From the NCBI RefSeq assembly GCF_029194005.1, contig NZ_JARFVA010000002.1, positions 788,589-852,588 on the forward strand: a stretch of 64,000 nt of DNA, read 5' to 3'. This stretch comes from Flagellimonas okinawensis. Its GTDB lineage: Bacteria; Bacteroidota; Bacteroidia; Flavobacteriales; Flavobacteriaceae. The translations under genes and the position numbers were made by a program. The notes under the pieces were generated by a model, which was not told the origin of the DNA, searched no databases, and saw only the letters and a list, made by a program, of their open reading frames with translations. Shown one piece after another: positions 9,453 to 18,550 of this stretch. Numbering within the stretch: the first letter of the stretch is position 1; every line of letters starts with the position of its first letter.

Positions 9453-12220
9453 TATCGTTTAGCGATAATATCACAGGCATTTTTATACCCCTTCTCACAG
9501 GATTTTTGGTACCAAGTTTTTGCCAAATAGGTGTTTTTGACCGTTCCAATGCCACTATGGTAGCAAGAGGCCAGATTGTACATGCCGACACTATCCCCAT
9601 TGGTTGCGGACTTCTTATATAGTTCAAATGCCTTGTCTAAGTTTTTCGGACCTCCTAGGCCCCTGTCGTACATATAGCCGAGATAACTTTGGGCACTGGC
9701 ATGATTTCGGTCAGCCGCTATTTGGAACCATTTTTTGGCAGCATAATAATATTTTCCTTTGTAATACATCACGGCCACTCTATATTGGCTGTGCAGGTCC
9801 CCTTGTTCTGCTGCTTTCAAATACCACTGTGTAGCCTTTGCTTTTTTGTCCTTGCCCAACTTAAGGTTGTAATAAAGATCGCCCAATTTTTTTTGGGCCT
9901 GGAGTTGCCCTTTGGTCGCTGCCTTGAGATACTTTCTTTCGGCTTCCAGATAATCTACCGGTCCAGCTGCCCCGGTTTCCGCCATGTAGCCCAACATATA
10001 GTCCGCAGTACTCATGTCTTGGGCCGCTGCCCTGACAAAAAAATCCTTGGCCTTGATGAGATCCTTCTTTTTTCCTTTACCGTCATAATGCAATCTACCC
10101 AAAGCGTACAAAGCGGAACTTTGATTTTGTTTTGCTGCAAGCTCATAGTATACTATCGCTTCCGATACGTTCGGGTTCCCATCCGCTTCCCCGTACTCAA
10201 GGATCTTTCCGGTCATGTATTGGGAATTTGCATATCCTTTATCAGCGGCCCGTTGGTACCAATCTTTGGCAAGTTTTACATCCTTTTCCACACCCCATCC
10301 ATCATAGTACAAAAGACCCATATTGTGCATACCAAAGGTGTTTCCTTTATCAGCGGCCAATTGGAACCAGTTTTTGGCCTCTAGGTAGTTCTTCTCATTG
10401 AAATATAAAGTGCCCAATTCATTTTGAGCCCCCAAATGTCCTTTATCGGCAGCTTTGGTCAACCACTGAACCGACTTTATACGATCTTTTTTGGCCAATA
10501 CACCATTTTTATAGAATATCCCTAAGTTGAACTGGGACAGGAGGTCACCGTTCTCGGCAGCAATTGTATATTGTTCCAGGGCCTTAACGGTATCCCTGGG
10601 GACGTATTGACCGAACCTGTACATGTTGGCCATGCCCCGATATCCCGAATACCTTCCGATGGACGTGCATTTCTCATATCCTTCAAATGCTTCCTTATAG
10701 TTCTTTTCTGATACATTGAGGATCGCCAGGTTTTCGATGGCCGCAGGGTGGCCTTTGCTGGAGGCTTTTTCATAGTACAGTTTTGCCTTGCTTGCGTCCT
10801 TTTCCATTACATAGCCGAAATAGTGCATCAATCCCCTTAGGTTGTTTGCCTCTGGGTTGCCGTCATCACTCAAGGCCACAATGCTGCTCTTTGCCTTTTC
10901 ATAGAATTTCTTGGCCTGGACCGTGTCCCTGTCCACACCAAGATTGTTTTGATAGGCCCATCCATGGTTAAAGTTTGCCAGGTCATATCCATCATCAATG
11001 GCCCTATCGGCATATTCAAACCCTTTTTGATAATCCACATCGGTTCCATAACCATTTTGGTTGAACCTTGACAGAAAATAAAAGGCCTCCCCGGATCCAT
11101 AGCCTGATGCTTTTTCATAGGCCTCATAAGCTTCTTTGAACTTCCCTTCTTTGTAAAGGCTCCAGCCGTCTGCCAACAACACATTTATCTTGGTGGAGCG
11201 ATAAAAGGCATATCCCCCATATCCGGCACCCAAGATCAAAACAGTGGCCAACAAAACGGGCCAGGCTTTTTTCTTCTTTTTGGGCTTGGGTTGTGGTGCG
11301 GAAAATTGTGTTTCATTTCCTCCCAAGAACACGGTGCCACTTTCATTGCTTTCCCCATTCACTTCGCGGATGAAATCGGAAACGGAGGCATACCTATCCG
11401 AAGCATTTTTCTGCAAACAAGTCTTTATGCAATTCTTAAATCTTTCGGGCACCCCGGAATAATTGGGCTCTTCCCCAACGATACCATCCCGAATGAGTTC
11501 ATAGTCCTTCTTGTCATGTCCAAAAGGCAACTTTCCGGTCAATATTTTGTAGAACATGATGCCAAGGGCCCAGATATCGGTACGCTCACTGATATCCCCA
11601 TTCAGTCCGAATTTCTTTTTAAAGAATTGCTCCGGAGCCATGTAGTGAGGTGTTCCCACACCTTCGGTCATGGACTGTTGTATGGTCTTGTCGGATAGAA
11701 TATCCTGACTGATCCCAAAATCGGTCACCTTTGAAACGATGTTCCCCTTTCGGTCTTTTGAAAACAGTACATTTCCAGGTTTTAAATCCCTGTGGACAAT
11801 GCCCTGTTTGTGGAGATAATCCACCGCTTGGGCCACTTCCACAATAATGTTCTTCCCTTCTTCCAAAGAGAGCTTTCGGTGTATCGCTTGGCCCAAGGTT
11901 CCTTCACCGGCATACTCTATGATCAACACAGGGTAATTCACGTTTCTGCCCATGGCATCCGTGTGGGTGATATATTCCAGACCATAATAGGTGATAAGAT
12001 GGGTATGTGACAGCCCATCTATTTTGGAAAACTCCTGTTCCAAGCTGTATTTTTTCTGTCCAGTGCTCCCGGATGTACCTCTTGAAACAGCTTCTTTATA
12101 GATTTTGAGGGCCACATATCTTCCTTCGGCATTGAGGTCCTTGGCCCTGAACACTTCGGCGAACCCGCCCTCAGCTATAAGGTCTTTTTCTGGATCCCAC
12201 TGGTAATGTGATAGTTTCAT
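9449..12220 (-). CDS. Transmembrane Ser/Thr kinase with Sel1 repeats
   Basis: A 923-residue protein in three parts. Residues 1-290 form a Hanks-type kinase with glycine loop IAEGGFAEVF, Lys39, HRDLKPGN with Asp145, DFG at 167-169 and APEQ; all catalytic residues are present. A basic stretch (PKPKKKKK) leads to one membrane span at about 319-340. The remaining 580 residues are Sel1-like repeats of about 36 residues, each with a GLLYYDGWGVEKD-like or AADKG-like pattern. The positive-inside rule puts the kinase in the cytoplasm and the repeats in the periplasm, where they could sense a protein or cell-wall signal. It precedes and overlaps its PP2C partner and follows another Sel1 protein. Confidence 0.93.
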   Translation of the reverse strand: MKLSHYQWDPEKDLIAEGGFAEVFRAKDLNAEGRYVALKIYKEAVSRGTSGSTGQKKYSLEQEFSKIDGLSHTHLITYYGLEYITHTDAMGRNVNYPVLIIEYAGEGTLGQAIHRKLSLEEGKNIIVEVAQAVDYLHKQGIVHRDLKPGNVLFSKDRKGNIVSKVTDFGISQDILSDKTIQQSMTEGVGTPHYMAPEQFFKKKFGLNGDISERTDIWALGIMFYKILTGKLPFGHDKKDYELIRDGIVGEEPNYSGVPERFKNCIKTCLQKNASDRYASVSDFIREVNGESNESGTVFLGGNETQFSAPQPKPKKKKKAWPVLLATVLILGAGYGGYAFYRSTKINVLLADGWSLYKEGKFKEAYEAYEKASGYGSGEAFYFLSRFNQNGYGTDVDYQKGFEYADRAIDDGYDLANFNHGWAYQNNLGVDRDTVQAKKFYEKAKSSIVALSDDGNPEANNLRGLMHYFGYVMEKDASKAKLYYEKASSKGHPAAIENLAILNVSEKNYKEAFEGYEKCTSIGRYSGYRGMANMYRFGQYVPRDTVKALEQYTIAAENGDLLSQFNLGIFYKNGVLAKKDRIKSVQWLTKAADKGHLGAQNELGTLYFNEKNYLEAKNWFQLAADKGNTFGMHNMGLLYYDGWGVEKDVKLAKDWYQRAADKGYANSQYMTGKILEYGEADGNPNVSEAIVYYELAAKQNQSSALYALGRLHYDGKGKKKDLIKAKDFFVRAAAQDMSTADYMLGYMAETGAAGPVDYLEAERKYLKAATKGQLQAQKKLGDLYYNLKLGKDKKAKATQWYLKAAEQGDLHSQYRVAVMYYKGKYYYAAKKWFQIAADRNHASAQSYLGYMYDRGLGGPKNLDKAFELYKKSATNGDSVGMYNLASCYHSGIGTVKNTYLAKTWYQKSCEKGYKNACDIIAKRY

Positions 12221-12267
12221 AATGGTCAGTGTAGTCGAATTTGGTTACTGTTTGGTGTTGATTTTAA

Positions 12268-13041
12268 TTAACTGGCCTGTTGTATATGGGTCACCATTTT
12301 GCAGGCATCGGCATGTCCCTGATCACAGGCCTTTTTGTACCAAGCCTCGGCGCTGCCAAGGTCTTTGGTTACTTCACTGCCATTGTAATAGAGGTTTCCC
12401 AGTGTTACATTGGCATCAACATATCCTAGTTTGGAGGCTTTTTTCAGAAATTCCATGGCCTTGTCCACATTCTTCTCGGTACCCTGGGCCGAGAGATGCA
12501 TGACCCCAAGGTTGAACACGGCCGGACCATATTCTTTTTTGGCCGATTTTTCAAAATAGCGCATGGCCTTTGGGTAATTTACCGGAGTGTTCTTGCCGAA
12601 ATAATATTTACATCCTCGTGCAAAAAGGGCTTCTTTATTCTTTGGGAAGAACCAAATTATGGCCAGAACGGCAAGCAGTATCCATAGGGCATATCCCCAT
12701 AGCCATTCAGTGAATTCTATTTTATAGGGTGGAAGGGGAGTGGGCAAAGCTCCGCTGGCCTGAAATTTTTTTATCTGCTCTTCATCCAGGTCATAATAGG
12801 TATTGATACTTCCTTTTACCCCCAAAACATAACCATCGTCCGTCATGTAGGCCCCCATAAAAATGTACAGGGAAGTTGTTTTGTGGGCAAGATAAAGGTC
12901 TTCGCCATTGGCACCTTTAATATCGACGTCAGTAATTTTATGGATTCGTTCGCTTTTTCCAAAAAGTCCTCCGATACGTCTTGCAGATGCAAGGTTGGGA
13001 ACCAAGGAAAGCAAGGCGATCAGTAGTAGTAATTTTTTCAT
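12268..13041 (-). CDS. Membrane protein with cytoplasmic Sel1 repeats
   Basis: A 257-residue protein. A signal peptide (first 20 residues) is followed by an unrecognised periplasmic domain of about 95 residues, one strong membrane span (WLWGYALWILLAVLAIIWFF, about 113-133) with PKNK after it, and Sel1 repeats to the end (YFEKSAKKEYGPAVFNLG, FLKKASKLGYVDANVTLG, WYKKACDQGHADA). The charges predict that the repeats face the cytoplasm, the reverse of the kinase. It lies 47 bases before the kinase gene in the same direction. It may scaffold or relay a signal to the kinase; this role is inferred only from position. Confidence 0.7.
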   Translation of the reverse strand: MKKLLLLIALLSLVPNLASARRIGGLFGKSERIHKITDVDIKGANGEDLYLAHKTTSLYIFMGAYMTDDGYVLGVKGSINTYYDLDEEQIKKFQASGALPTPLPPYKIEFTEWLWGYALWILLAVLAIIWFFPKNKEALFARGCKYYFGKNTPVNYPKAMRYFEKSAKKEYGPAVFNLGVMHLSAQGTEKNVDKAMEFLKKASKLGYVDANVTLGNLYYNGSEVTKDLGSAEAWYKKACDQGHADACKMVTHIQQAS

Positions 13042-13218
13042 TTTGTGATGAAGTGTTAAGGTTGAAAGTAATGATATATCTTCTTGTACCTGAACCTATT
13101 CGACAGTTAGCATTAAAAATAGGTATATGAAACTTTTTATGCCAACATTTTTAGACCTTGGTGTCAAATATGTTTTGGATTTATGAAATAGCCATATCGT
13201 GACTGGGTTATTTACGGA

Positions 13219-13554
13219 TTATTCAGCCTTGGTTGGCAGTCTAACCGCAATGTTGTTTTCTCCCATGGAGGTTACCTGAAAAGGCCCCCTTACATTTTCG
13301 GATAACTCTTGCCAAATGCTCCCCACTTTTTCAACGGTTTCCTTGGCACCTTCAATGGTGCTGTCAATACCCTCCACCGTTTGGTCAATGTCTTTGCTGG
13401 TTTTCTGGACAGTTTGGTCCACTTGATCTACTTGTTCCGCAGTCTTAGCGATTGTTCCCCGGTCTCTTCTTTTAGTGATTTCTGAACTTTGGGCGCTTAC
13501 AAAACCGCAAAACAAGCTAATAAGAATAATGGTGTGTACTTTTTTGGATGTCAT
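13219..13554 (-). CDS. Small secreted heptad-repeat protein, unknown function
   Basis: A 111-residue protein with a short signal peptide (TIILISLFCGFVSAQ) and a stretch of residues 30-75 rich in Val, Asp, Gln, Thr and Glu at three- and four-residue spacing (EQVDQVDQTVQKTSKDIDQT), which suggests an amphipathic coiled coil. The last 30 residues form a separate beta-like tail. I do not recognise the family. It stands 77 bases after the anti-sigma gene and 177 bases before the Sel1 membrane protein, inside the kinase/FHA-ABC block, and could be an exported or periplasmic partner of that system. Confidence 0.6.
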   Translation of the reverse strand: MTSKKVHTIILISLFCGFVSAQSSEITKRRDRGTIAKTAEQVDQVDQTVQKTSKDIDQTVEGIDSTIEGAKETVEKVGSIWQELSENVRGPFQVTSMGENNIAVRLPTKAE

Positions 13555-13631
13555 TTTTAATCGTTTTGGTTATACTTTCTATGGGTATATAACCGCAGAT
13601 TGGCGATGTCATCTTTTTTTGATGATTTTTT

Positions 13632-14747
13632 CTAAAAAATTATTTCGTAAACACCTTTCGGAAAGGATGGCCGGTCCATGAACATACGGGTTTCATTGTT
13701 TTTGGTGAAATCGATTTCTTCTAGTGAGGTGGTTTCAGTAGTGTCAATGTTTAGGGGATAGAGCTCATTTTTATGAATAAGGTAATAAGAGTTCCCTTCG
13801 CTTTTTGAAACAACCATGACCGTAATGGAATCAATATCCATATTGGCATTAATGACCAACTGTTTTTTTTCATTCTGTTCCAAAAAGAAATAATTTTTAT
13901 CCATGGATGAGTTCTCCGAAACCGATACGGTAAAACCGGAATAGGGCTGCGAATTTGCAATGAGGGGCATTACTTTCACTTGCACGCTCTCATCCTGTAT
14001 TCCCCCAAAAGTGTAACTTGTCTGGACTTCTTCCAATGGATTTATGGTCGATGAAATGGCCAGATTGAACAATTTATCCCCATATTTTAAGTAATAGTTG
14101 CCTTTTTGATCTTTACCCATTTGTAATTGAAGGCCTGAAATCCCTGAATCCCCATATAAGACCAGTTCTTGGCCATTAAAAGTGTGGGTGAGCGATGAGG
14201 GCTGCCTAACCTGACGTATGGATTCCGATGGAAGTGATTTTCCATTGGAGAAAGCAAATTGTGTTTCGTCTTGCGGGCTGCCATCCAATTCATCTTCTGG
14301 CAGTTCTTCTTTCTCTGTAACTTGTATATTGTTCTTTTTCAAAACGAGGCTATCCGCTGGCTGCGTTCGAACAGAATCCACACCGACCACATTGGGGGCG
14401 TCGTTACTAAGGGGACCATCACCCTTTGATTTAAAGACATAGAAAAGTATTCCCAAAACAATGCATGCTGCCGCGGCACCACTGTAAATAATCAGTCTGC
14501 GGTACAGACCTTTTGGCTTTTGCTCTCCAGACGCCCTATATTCGGCATACAAAAGGTCTAGCTTGGCCCTTAGTTTTTGGTCCTCCTTTGATTCAATGCC
14601 CGTGTAGATCTTTTTATATACCTCAAGCTCCTTTGCAAATTCTTTGTCTTCAGCTAACAGTCGTTCCACCTCACTTTTTTCATCGTCATTAAGATGGCCG
14701 GTCAGGTGTTTGTCAATCAAATCAATATGTCTCAATTCTTCCCTCAT
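13632..14747 (-). CDS. Probable membrane anti-sigma factor
   Basis: A 371-residue protein. Residues 1-90 look like the N-terminal anti-sigma domain common in Bacteroidetes (HIDLIDKHLTGHLNDDEK, then LLAEDKEFAKELEVYKKI). One membrane span follows at about 87-107 (IIYSGAAAACIVLGILFYVF), and then about 260 extracytoplasmic residues that appear beta-rich and match no family I know. The gene starts 2 bases after the sigma factor stop, the usual order for an ECF sigma and its inhibitor. The outer domain probably senses an envelope signal and controls release of the sigma factor. Confidence 0.7.
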   Translation of the reverse strand: MREELRHIDLIDKHLTGHLNDDEKSEVERLLAEDKEFAKELEVYKKIYTGIESKEDQKLRAKLDLLYAEYRASGEQKPKGLYRRLIIYSGAAAACIVLGILFYVFKSKGDGPLSNDAPNVVGVDSVRTQPADSLVLKKNNIQVTEKEELPEDELDGSPQDETQFAFSNGKSLPSESIRQVRQPSSLTHTFNGQELVLYGDSGISGLQLQMGKDQKGNYYLKYGDKLFNLAISSTINPLEEVQTSYTFGGIQDESVQVKVMPLIANSQPYSGFTVSVSENSSMDKNYFFLEQNEKKQLVINANMDIDSITVMVVSKSEGNSYYLIHKNELYPLNIDTTETTSLEEIDFTKNNETRMFMDRPSFPKGVYEIIF

Positions 14748-14749
14748 GG

Positions 14750-15313
14750 CTATTTTAAACGGATTATGACATCATAGGAGACTTCGCCCCTTAGCTTTTG
14801 AAGACACCGTAATTTCTGTTGGCTGGCGGAACGGGCACTGGAGTAATTGAATCTTTTGGCTATGTCCTCCATGCGCATCCCCAAAAATATGGTTGCCTCC
14901 AAAACAGATTTACAGGGTTCCCCGACCTTTGCTAGAGCTTTTTCAAGGTATTCCCGGAGGTTTGGGCCCTTTCGGGTGATTTCTGGGTTTATGGATTCAT
15001 GGTCTCTTTGAGAGATGCCTACCTCACTCTGCCGGTTTTCATATTTTTTTCTTCGATTGAGCTGGTTGAGCCACTGTCGCTTTGAAATTTCGAACAGATA
15101 GGTGCTTATTTTGCTTCGGAGTTCATAGTTCCCTGCCATTACATTTTTATAGAACACGATGATGGCTTCCTGAAAAACATCCAAAGCGTCATCTTCATTA
15201 CCGTTATTCTGTTCCACCCAACTTTTTACCATGCCGATGTGCTGGTACAGTTGCTGCAGACAATTCTCGTTTCCTTTCTTTAATTGATCTATCAGTTCTT
15301 GGTCGGTCATCAA
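14750..15313 (-). CDS. ECF-type RNA polymerase sigma factor
   Basis: A 187-residue sigma-70 family protein. Region 2 is visible at about residues 20-95 (DVFQEAIIVFYKNVMAG, then ISTYLFEISKRQWLNQLNRR), a linker follows, and region 4 with its helix-turn-helix is at about 130-180 (LGMRMEDIAKRFNYSSARSASQQKLRCLQKLR). It would direct RNA polymerase to a small regulon, probably including this operon. It is followed at once by its likely anti-sigma partner and preceded, 17 bases away, by the LEA-like lipoprotein gene. Confidence 0.85.
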   Translation of the reverse strand: MMTDQELIDQLKKGNENCLQQLYQHIGMVKSWVEQNNGNEDDALDVFQEAIIVFYKNVMAGNYELRSKISTYLFEISKRQWLNQLNRRKKYENRQSEVGISQRDHESINPEITRKGPNLREYLEKALAKVGEPCKSVLEATIFLGMRMEDIAKRFNYSSARSASQQKLRCLQKLRGEVSYDVIIRLK

Positions 15314-15329
15314 GGTTTTTCTGAAATGG

Positions 15330-16184
15330 CTATAATCCTATTTCCACACGGTCCTTTATGGGCACATTGAATTCGTACTCCTGAATTTTTATTTGGGCCT
15401 CGCCTAAAATAGTGAAATTCGCTTTTTGGTCGGTCAGCCAAGAGAACTTCATCTGTTTTAAAATATCAAAATTGCTCAAGGTAACATCAATGGGAATAGT
15501 AGTGGATTTTAGTGCTTCTTGGTAAAATGGTTCATCCATGGTCCACTCCGCCACTTTCCCTTTGTTTTCATCCAAATAGAATTCAAGTTTCATGGTATTG
15601 ATGGTATAGGCAATAGGCAATCTGTTCAGGGTCTCAACACCTAATTTTAACCGGGTTTTGCTCAGTGAGGGCAATTTATTGCTGGAAATGGACCGAATTT
15701 TAAAATTATTGCCGTAATCCAAATTTTTGCTGATTTCCTCCAAAATGGCCTTTTTGGTGTTCAGATGTATCTTGTCATCCAGTGCAATGGTGAAGGAATT
15801 CAGCAGAAAGCTCACCTTTCCATTGCCCTTGAGGGCGAATTCGGTGGAATCTGATGCCAATAATTCAGGATAAAAGGCATTAAGATTTTTGAGTGCTATT
15901 TCGCAGGTTACCGGTATTCGTATGGTATCATTGGCTGCCAGACTCATCTGTTCGTTTAAAAATCCCTTTCCCACCAAAGAATCCTTATAAAAAATCTCCA
16001 TGCTGGATTGCCTCAGTTTTGTTTTTACATTGTTGGGGTTGTATACAATGTAATCCAATCCCACCACCAATGCATCTTCCGTGAGTCCTTTAATGGTAAC
16101 ATGGTCTATGGCAACAAATTCTGGTTTTTTGCTGCATGAGGTAAAAAAAAGAAGTGCTCCAAATACTAGGGTTATTTTTTTCAT
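15330..16184 (-). CDS. LEA type 2-like lipoprotein
   Basis: A 284-residue protein from the ATG at 16184, chosen because it gives a proper lipoprotein signal (LVFGALLFFTSCSKK). The mature part resembles LEA14/WHy-type beta-sandwich domains: VDYIVYNPNN-like sequence (GLDYIVYNPNNVKTKL) near residue 45, a second such unit around residue 165, and RIPVTCEIALKNL. Bacterial WHy/LEA14 proteins are linked to stress and to lipid handling at the envelope. It starts 10 bases after the FHA-ABC gene and could be the periplasmic or outer-leaflet partner of that exporter. The function remains inferred. Confidence 0.65.
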   Translation of the reverse strand: MKKITLVFGALLFFTSCSKKPEFVAIDHVTIKGLTEDALVVGLDYIVYNPNNVKTKLRQSSMEIFYKDSLVGKGFLNEQMSLAANDTIRIPVTCEIALKNLNAFYPELLASDSTEFALKGNGKVSFLLNSFTIALDDKIHLNTKKAILEEISKNLDYGNNFKIRSISSNKLPSLSKTRLKLGVETLNRLPIAYTINTMKLEFYLDENKGKVAEWTMDEPFYQEALKSTTIPIDVTLSNFDILKQMKFSWLTDQKANFTILGEAQIKIQEYEFNVPIKDRVEIGL

Positions 16185-16194
16185 AGTGTCGGGT

Positions 16195-18549
16195 TTAAAT
16201 ACTGTCCTTCTTTTTAAGTGAAACATAGATCAAGACATAAAACATAACATTGAGTGCTACGATGACCACCACGTTCATATCAAAACTGTTGAAGACATCA
16301 CCGATCAACGTTCCTTCATCCACCAATTTTTCATTGTACAGGTCGAGAAGTTGCACTGCTGAGGTTGAGGCGGTCTGCGTACCCACTTCGGGTGCGGGCA
16401 GTGGAACAGTGGTCAAAACAGCCTGAACCGTGTCTGGATTGAATTCAGAGGCGGGGGAGGCATCGTCCTGTAATCGGGCAAAGCCCTCGGTGCCCCATCG
16501 GCCCAAAGTGAAAAAGCTCAAGATTTCCACCAAGGTATTGTTGATTTTTGTCATTACCCCGGCCAACATAATCTGTGGCATCAATGCAATGGGCACTACG
16601 GTCATTACTTTCTCTGTGGTATTGAAGGCAGATGAAAGCCACAATCCAATCAGGGAGGCAGAAACCGAAATATAGAACATGAACAGCATGCTCTGGCCAA
16701 AAGGCCGTAGGTACACTTCTTCAAAACCTTCAAAAGTGTTCAATTTGAAATTGAGGTAGATGATACTCACAAACAATATGGTCTGCACCAGGGCAATCAA
16801 GGAAAGTACCAACCATTTGGAAAGAATATAGGTGTTGATATTAAGGTTGAACATACGCTCCCTTTTGTATACCGTAAGCTCACCTACAATCTCCTTTGCA
16901 GCATTGCTTACCCCAAACCAAACAGCAGAAATGGCCATCAAGAACATGACCCCAATCTGAAATTTGTTGAATACCAAGCAGACCAATCCCGCAATGATTA
17001 CGGGTTGTGCCAATAACAAGGCCAAATTTTCCTTGTCATTGAGTTTGATGTTGAAATATCTTGAAACCAACCAATACAATTGCAGCCAGTACGAGTCTGG
17101 CTTTTCTTTTTTTACGTCGGGGTTATTAACGGCCTTATACCCAACTTTGCTGGGCTTTTGGTAATAGGAGGTTACCGTGCCGATATCACTCATTTTACTA
17201 TAGACCTCCACAATGTTTTGGGCTTCAAAATGGGAAGTCAATAGGTTGGCCGGGCCTTGAAATACCAAATGCCCTTGAACGCCCAAAAATATAGCCTGGT
17301 CCACATAGTTGAGGTCTTCGGGTTTGTGGGTCACCATTACAATTGTAGTTCCCGAATGGGCCAACTTTTTAAGACTCTTCAGAAAACTTTCAATGGTCTC
17401 GGGATCTAGTGGAGAAGTGGGTTCATCCAAAAACAGAATAGTGGGCTCGGTCAAAAGTTCCACCGCAATGGACACGCGTTTGCGCTGTCCACCAGAGAGA
17501 TTCCCCACTTTTATGGTCCTGATGTCCTTTTCCTTATCTTGGTCCAAATTTAGGTCGTTGATGACCTTATCAATCCTTTGGTTGATCTCTGAAACGGCTG
17601 TATCATCGGGTAAGCGGAGCTTTGCTGCGTAGAACAAGGTCTTGTATACCGTCAATTCCTTATGGATGATATCATCTTGGGGAACATAGCCGATTTTTTT
17701 CTTGATCAGACTAAAGTTGTCTGCCAATGAAAGTCCGTGAATGAACACTTCTCCAGAAGTAGCCGGATTTTCACCGTTCAAACATTTCAACAAGGTGGAT
17801 TTTCCACAACCCGAGGGGCCCATCAATGCCACAAAAGTGGAATGGGGAATGTTCAGGGACATATCCTGCAATCCAATCTTGTTGTTGGGATATTCTTTCT
17901 GAATGGCCAATGCCTTTATGGCACTACGTTCTTTACGGAGATCCTTAGCCCCATTCTTAAGGGTAATGCTGTAAAATGAAATGGTGACCGTATCGCTGTC
18001 CTTGAACTTGGCCTTGGATTTTAACTCCTTTCCATTGAGATAGGTCTTATTGGTGGAACCCAGGTCCTCGATCCAAAATTCACCCTGCGAATAGGAAATT
18101 ATGGCGTGTTCCCGGGTCACCGTGGGATCGTCCAGAACAATGTCATTATTTTCCAAGCGGCCAATTTTATAAGCACCTTTGGAAACGATTTTTTGTTTGA
18201 ATCCGTTGAACTCCTTTTGGGATTCTGAGGGTTTTGGAACCTTTTCTTTTTGGTTTTCAGTAACTACTTGCAGCTTTTGCGATGCAATAGTGAAAATCTC
18301 GTCAGGTGGAATCTTGACCCATGTATTTGGGGCTATCGGCTGTTCTTTGACCATGGTCCCATTGGAGCTTTCAAGGTCCATGATGTAGATTCCGTCCGTC
18401 CTGGCTTCAATTTGGGCATGTTTTCTCGAAGCAAGTCTACTGTCTATCTCAACTTGGGCGCCATGACCTTTTCTTCCAATCGTAACAATTTCATTTTTAG
18501 ACAGGGGAACAGACTGTCCGTTGCAGATGAGGTGCATTTCCGGTATCAT
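16195..18549 (-). CDS. FHA-FHA-ABC transporter (Rv1747-like)
   Basis: A 784-residue fusion starting at the ATG at 18549, one base after the previous stop. FHA domain 1 spans about 20-80 (G25-R26, S41, H44, N63) and FHA domain 2 about 125-180 (G130-R131, R147-H149, N167); both keep the phosphothreonine-contact residues. An ABC ATPase follows at about 210-430: Walker A GPSGCGKST at 244-252, signature LSGGQRKRVS at 351, Walker B FLDEP at 373. The C-terminal half has ABC-2-type membrane spans, so it is an ABCG-like half transporter. The layout equals Mycobacterium tuberculosis Rv1747, which is regulated by the kinase PknF through its FHA domains. Here the kinase and phosphatase lie downstream in the same operon. 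The exported substrate is unknown. Confidence 0.92.
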   Translation of the reverse strand: MIPEMHLICNGQSVPLSKNEIVTIGRKGHGAQVEIDSRLASRKHAQIEARTDGIYIMDLESSNGTMVKEQPIAPNTWVKIPPDEIFTIASQKLQVVTENQKEKVPKPSESQKEFNGFKQKIVSKGAYKIGRLENNDIVLDDPTVTREHAIISYSQGEFWIEDLGSTNKTYLNGKELKSKAKFKDSDTVTISFYSITLKNGAKDLRKERSAIKALAIQKEYPNNKIGLQDMSLNIPHSTFVALMGPSGCGKSTLLKCLNGENPATSGEVFIHGLSLADNFSLIKKKIGYVPQDDIIHKELTVYKTLFYAAKLRLPDDTAVSEINQRIDKVINDLNLDQDKEKDIRTIKVGNLSGGQRKRVSIAVELLTEPTILFLDEPTSPLDPETIESFLKSLKKLAHSGTTIVMVTHKPEDLNYVDQAIFLGVQGHLVFQGPANLLTSHFEAQNIVEVYSKMSDIGTVTSYYQKPSKVGYKAVNNPDVKKEKPDSYWLQLYWLVSRYFNIKLNDKENLALLLAQPVIIAGLVCLVFNKFQIGVMFLMAISAVWFGVSNAAKEIVGELTVYKRERMFNLNINTYILSKWLVLSLIALVQTILFVSIIYLNFKLNTFEGFEEVYLRPFGQSMLFMFYISVSASLIGLWLSSAFNTTEKVMTVVPIALMPQIMLAGVMTKINNTLVEILSFFTLGRWGTEGFARLQDDASPASEFNPDTVQAVLTTVPLPAPEVGTQTASTSAVQLLDLYNEKLVDEGTLIGDVFNSFDMNVVVIVALNVMFYVLIYVSLKKKDSI

Positions 18550-18550
18550 T

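Noticed and set aside
9689..10384. Plus-strand frame of 231 codons inside the Sel1 repeats of the kinase
   Set aside because: Its length comes from the repetitive antisense codons of the Sel1 region; the minus-strand gene is well supported.
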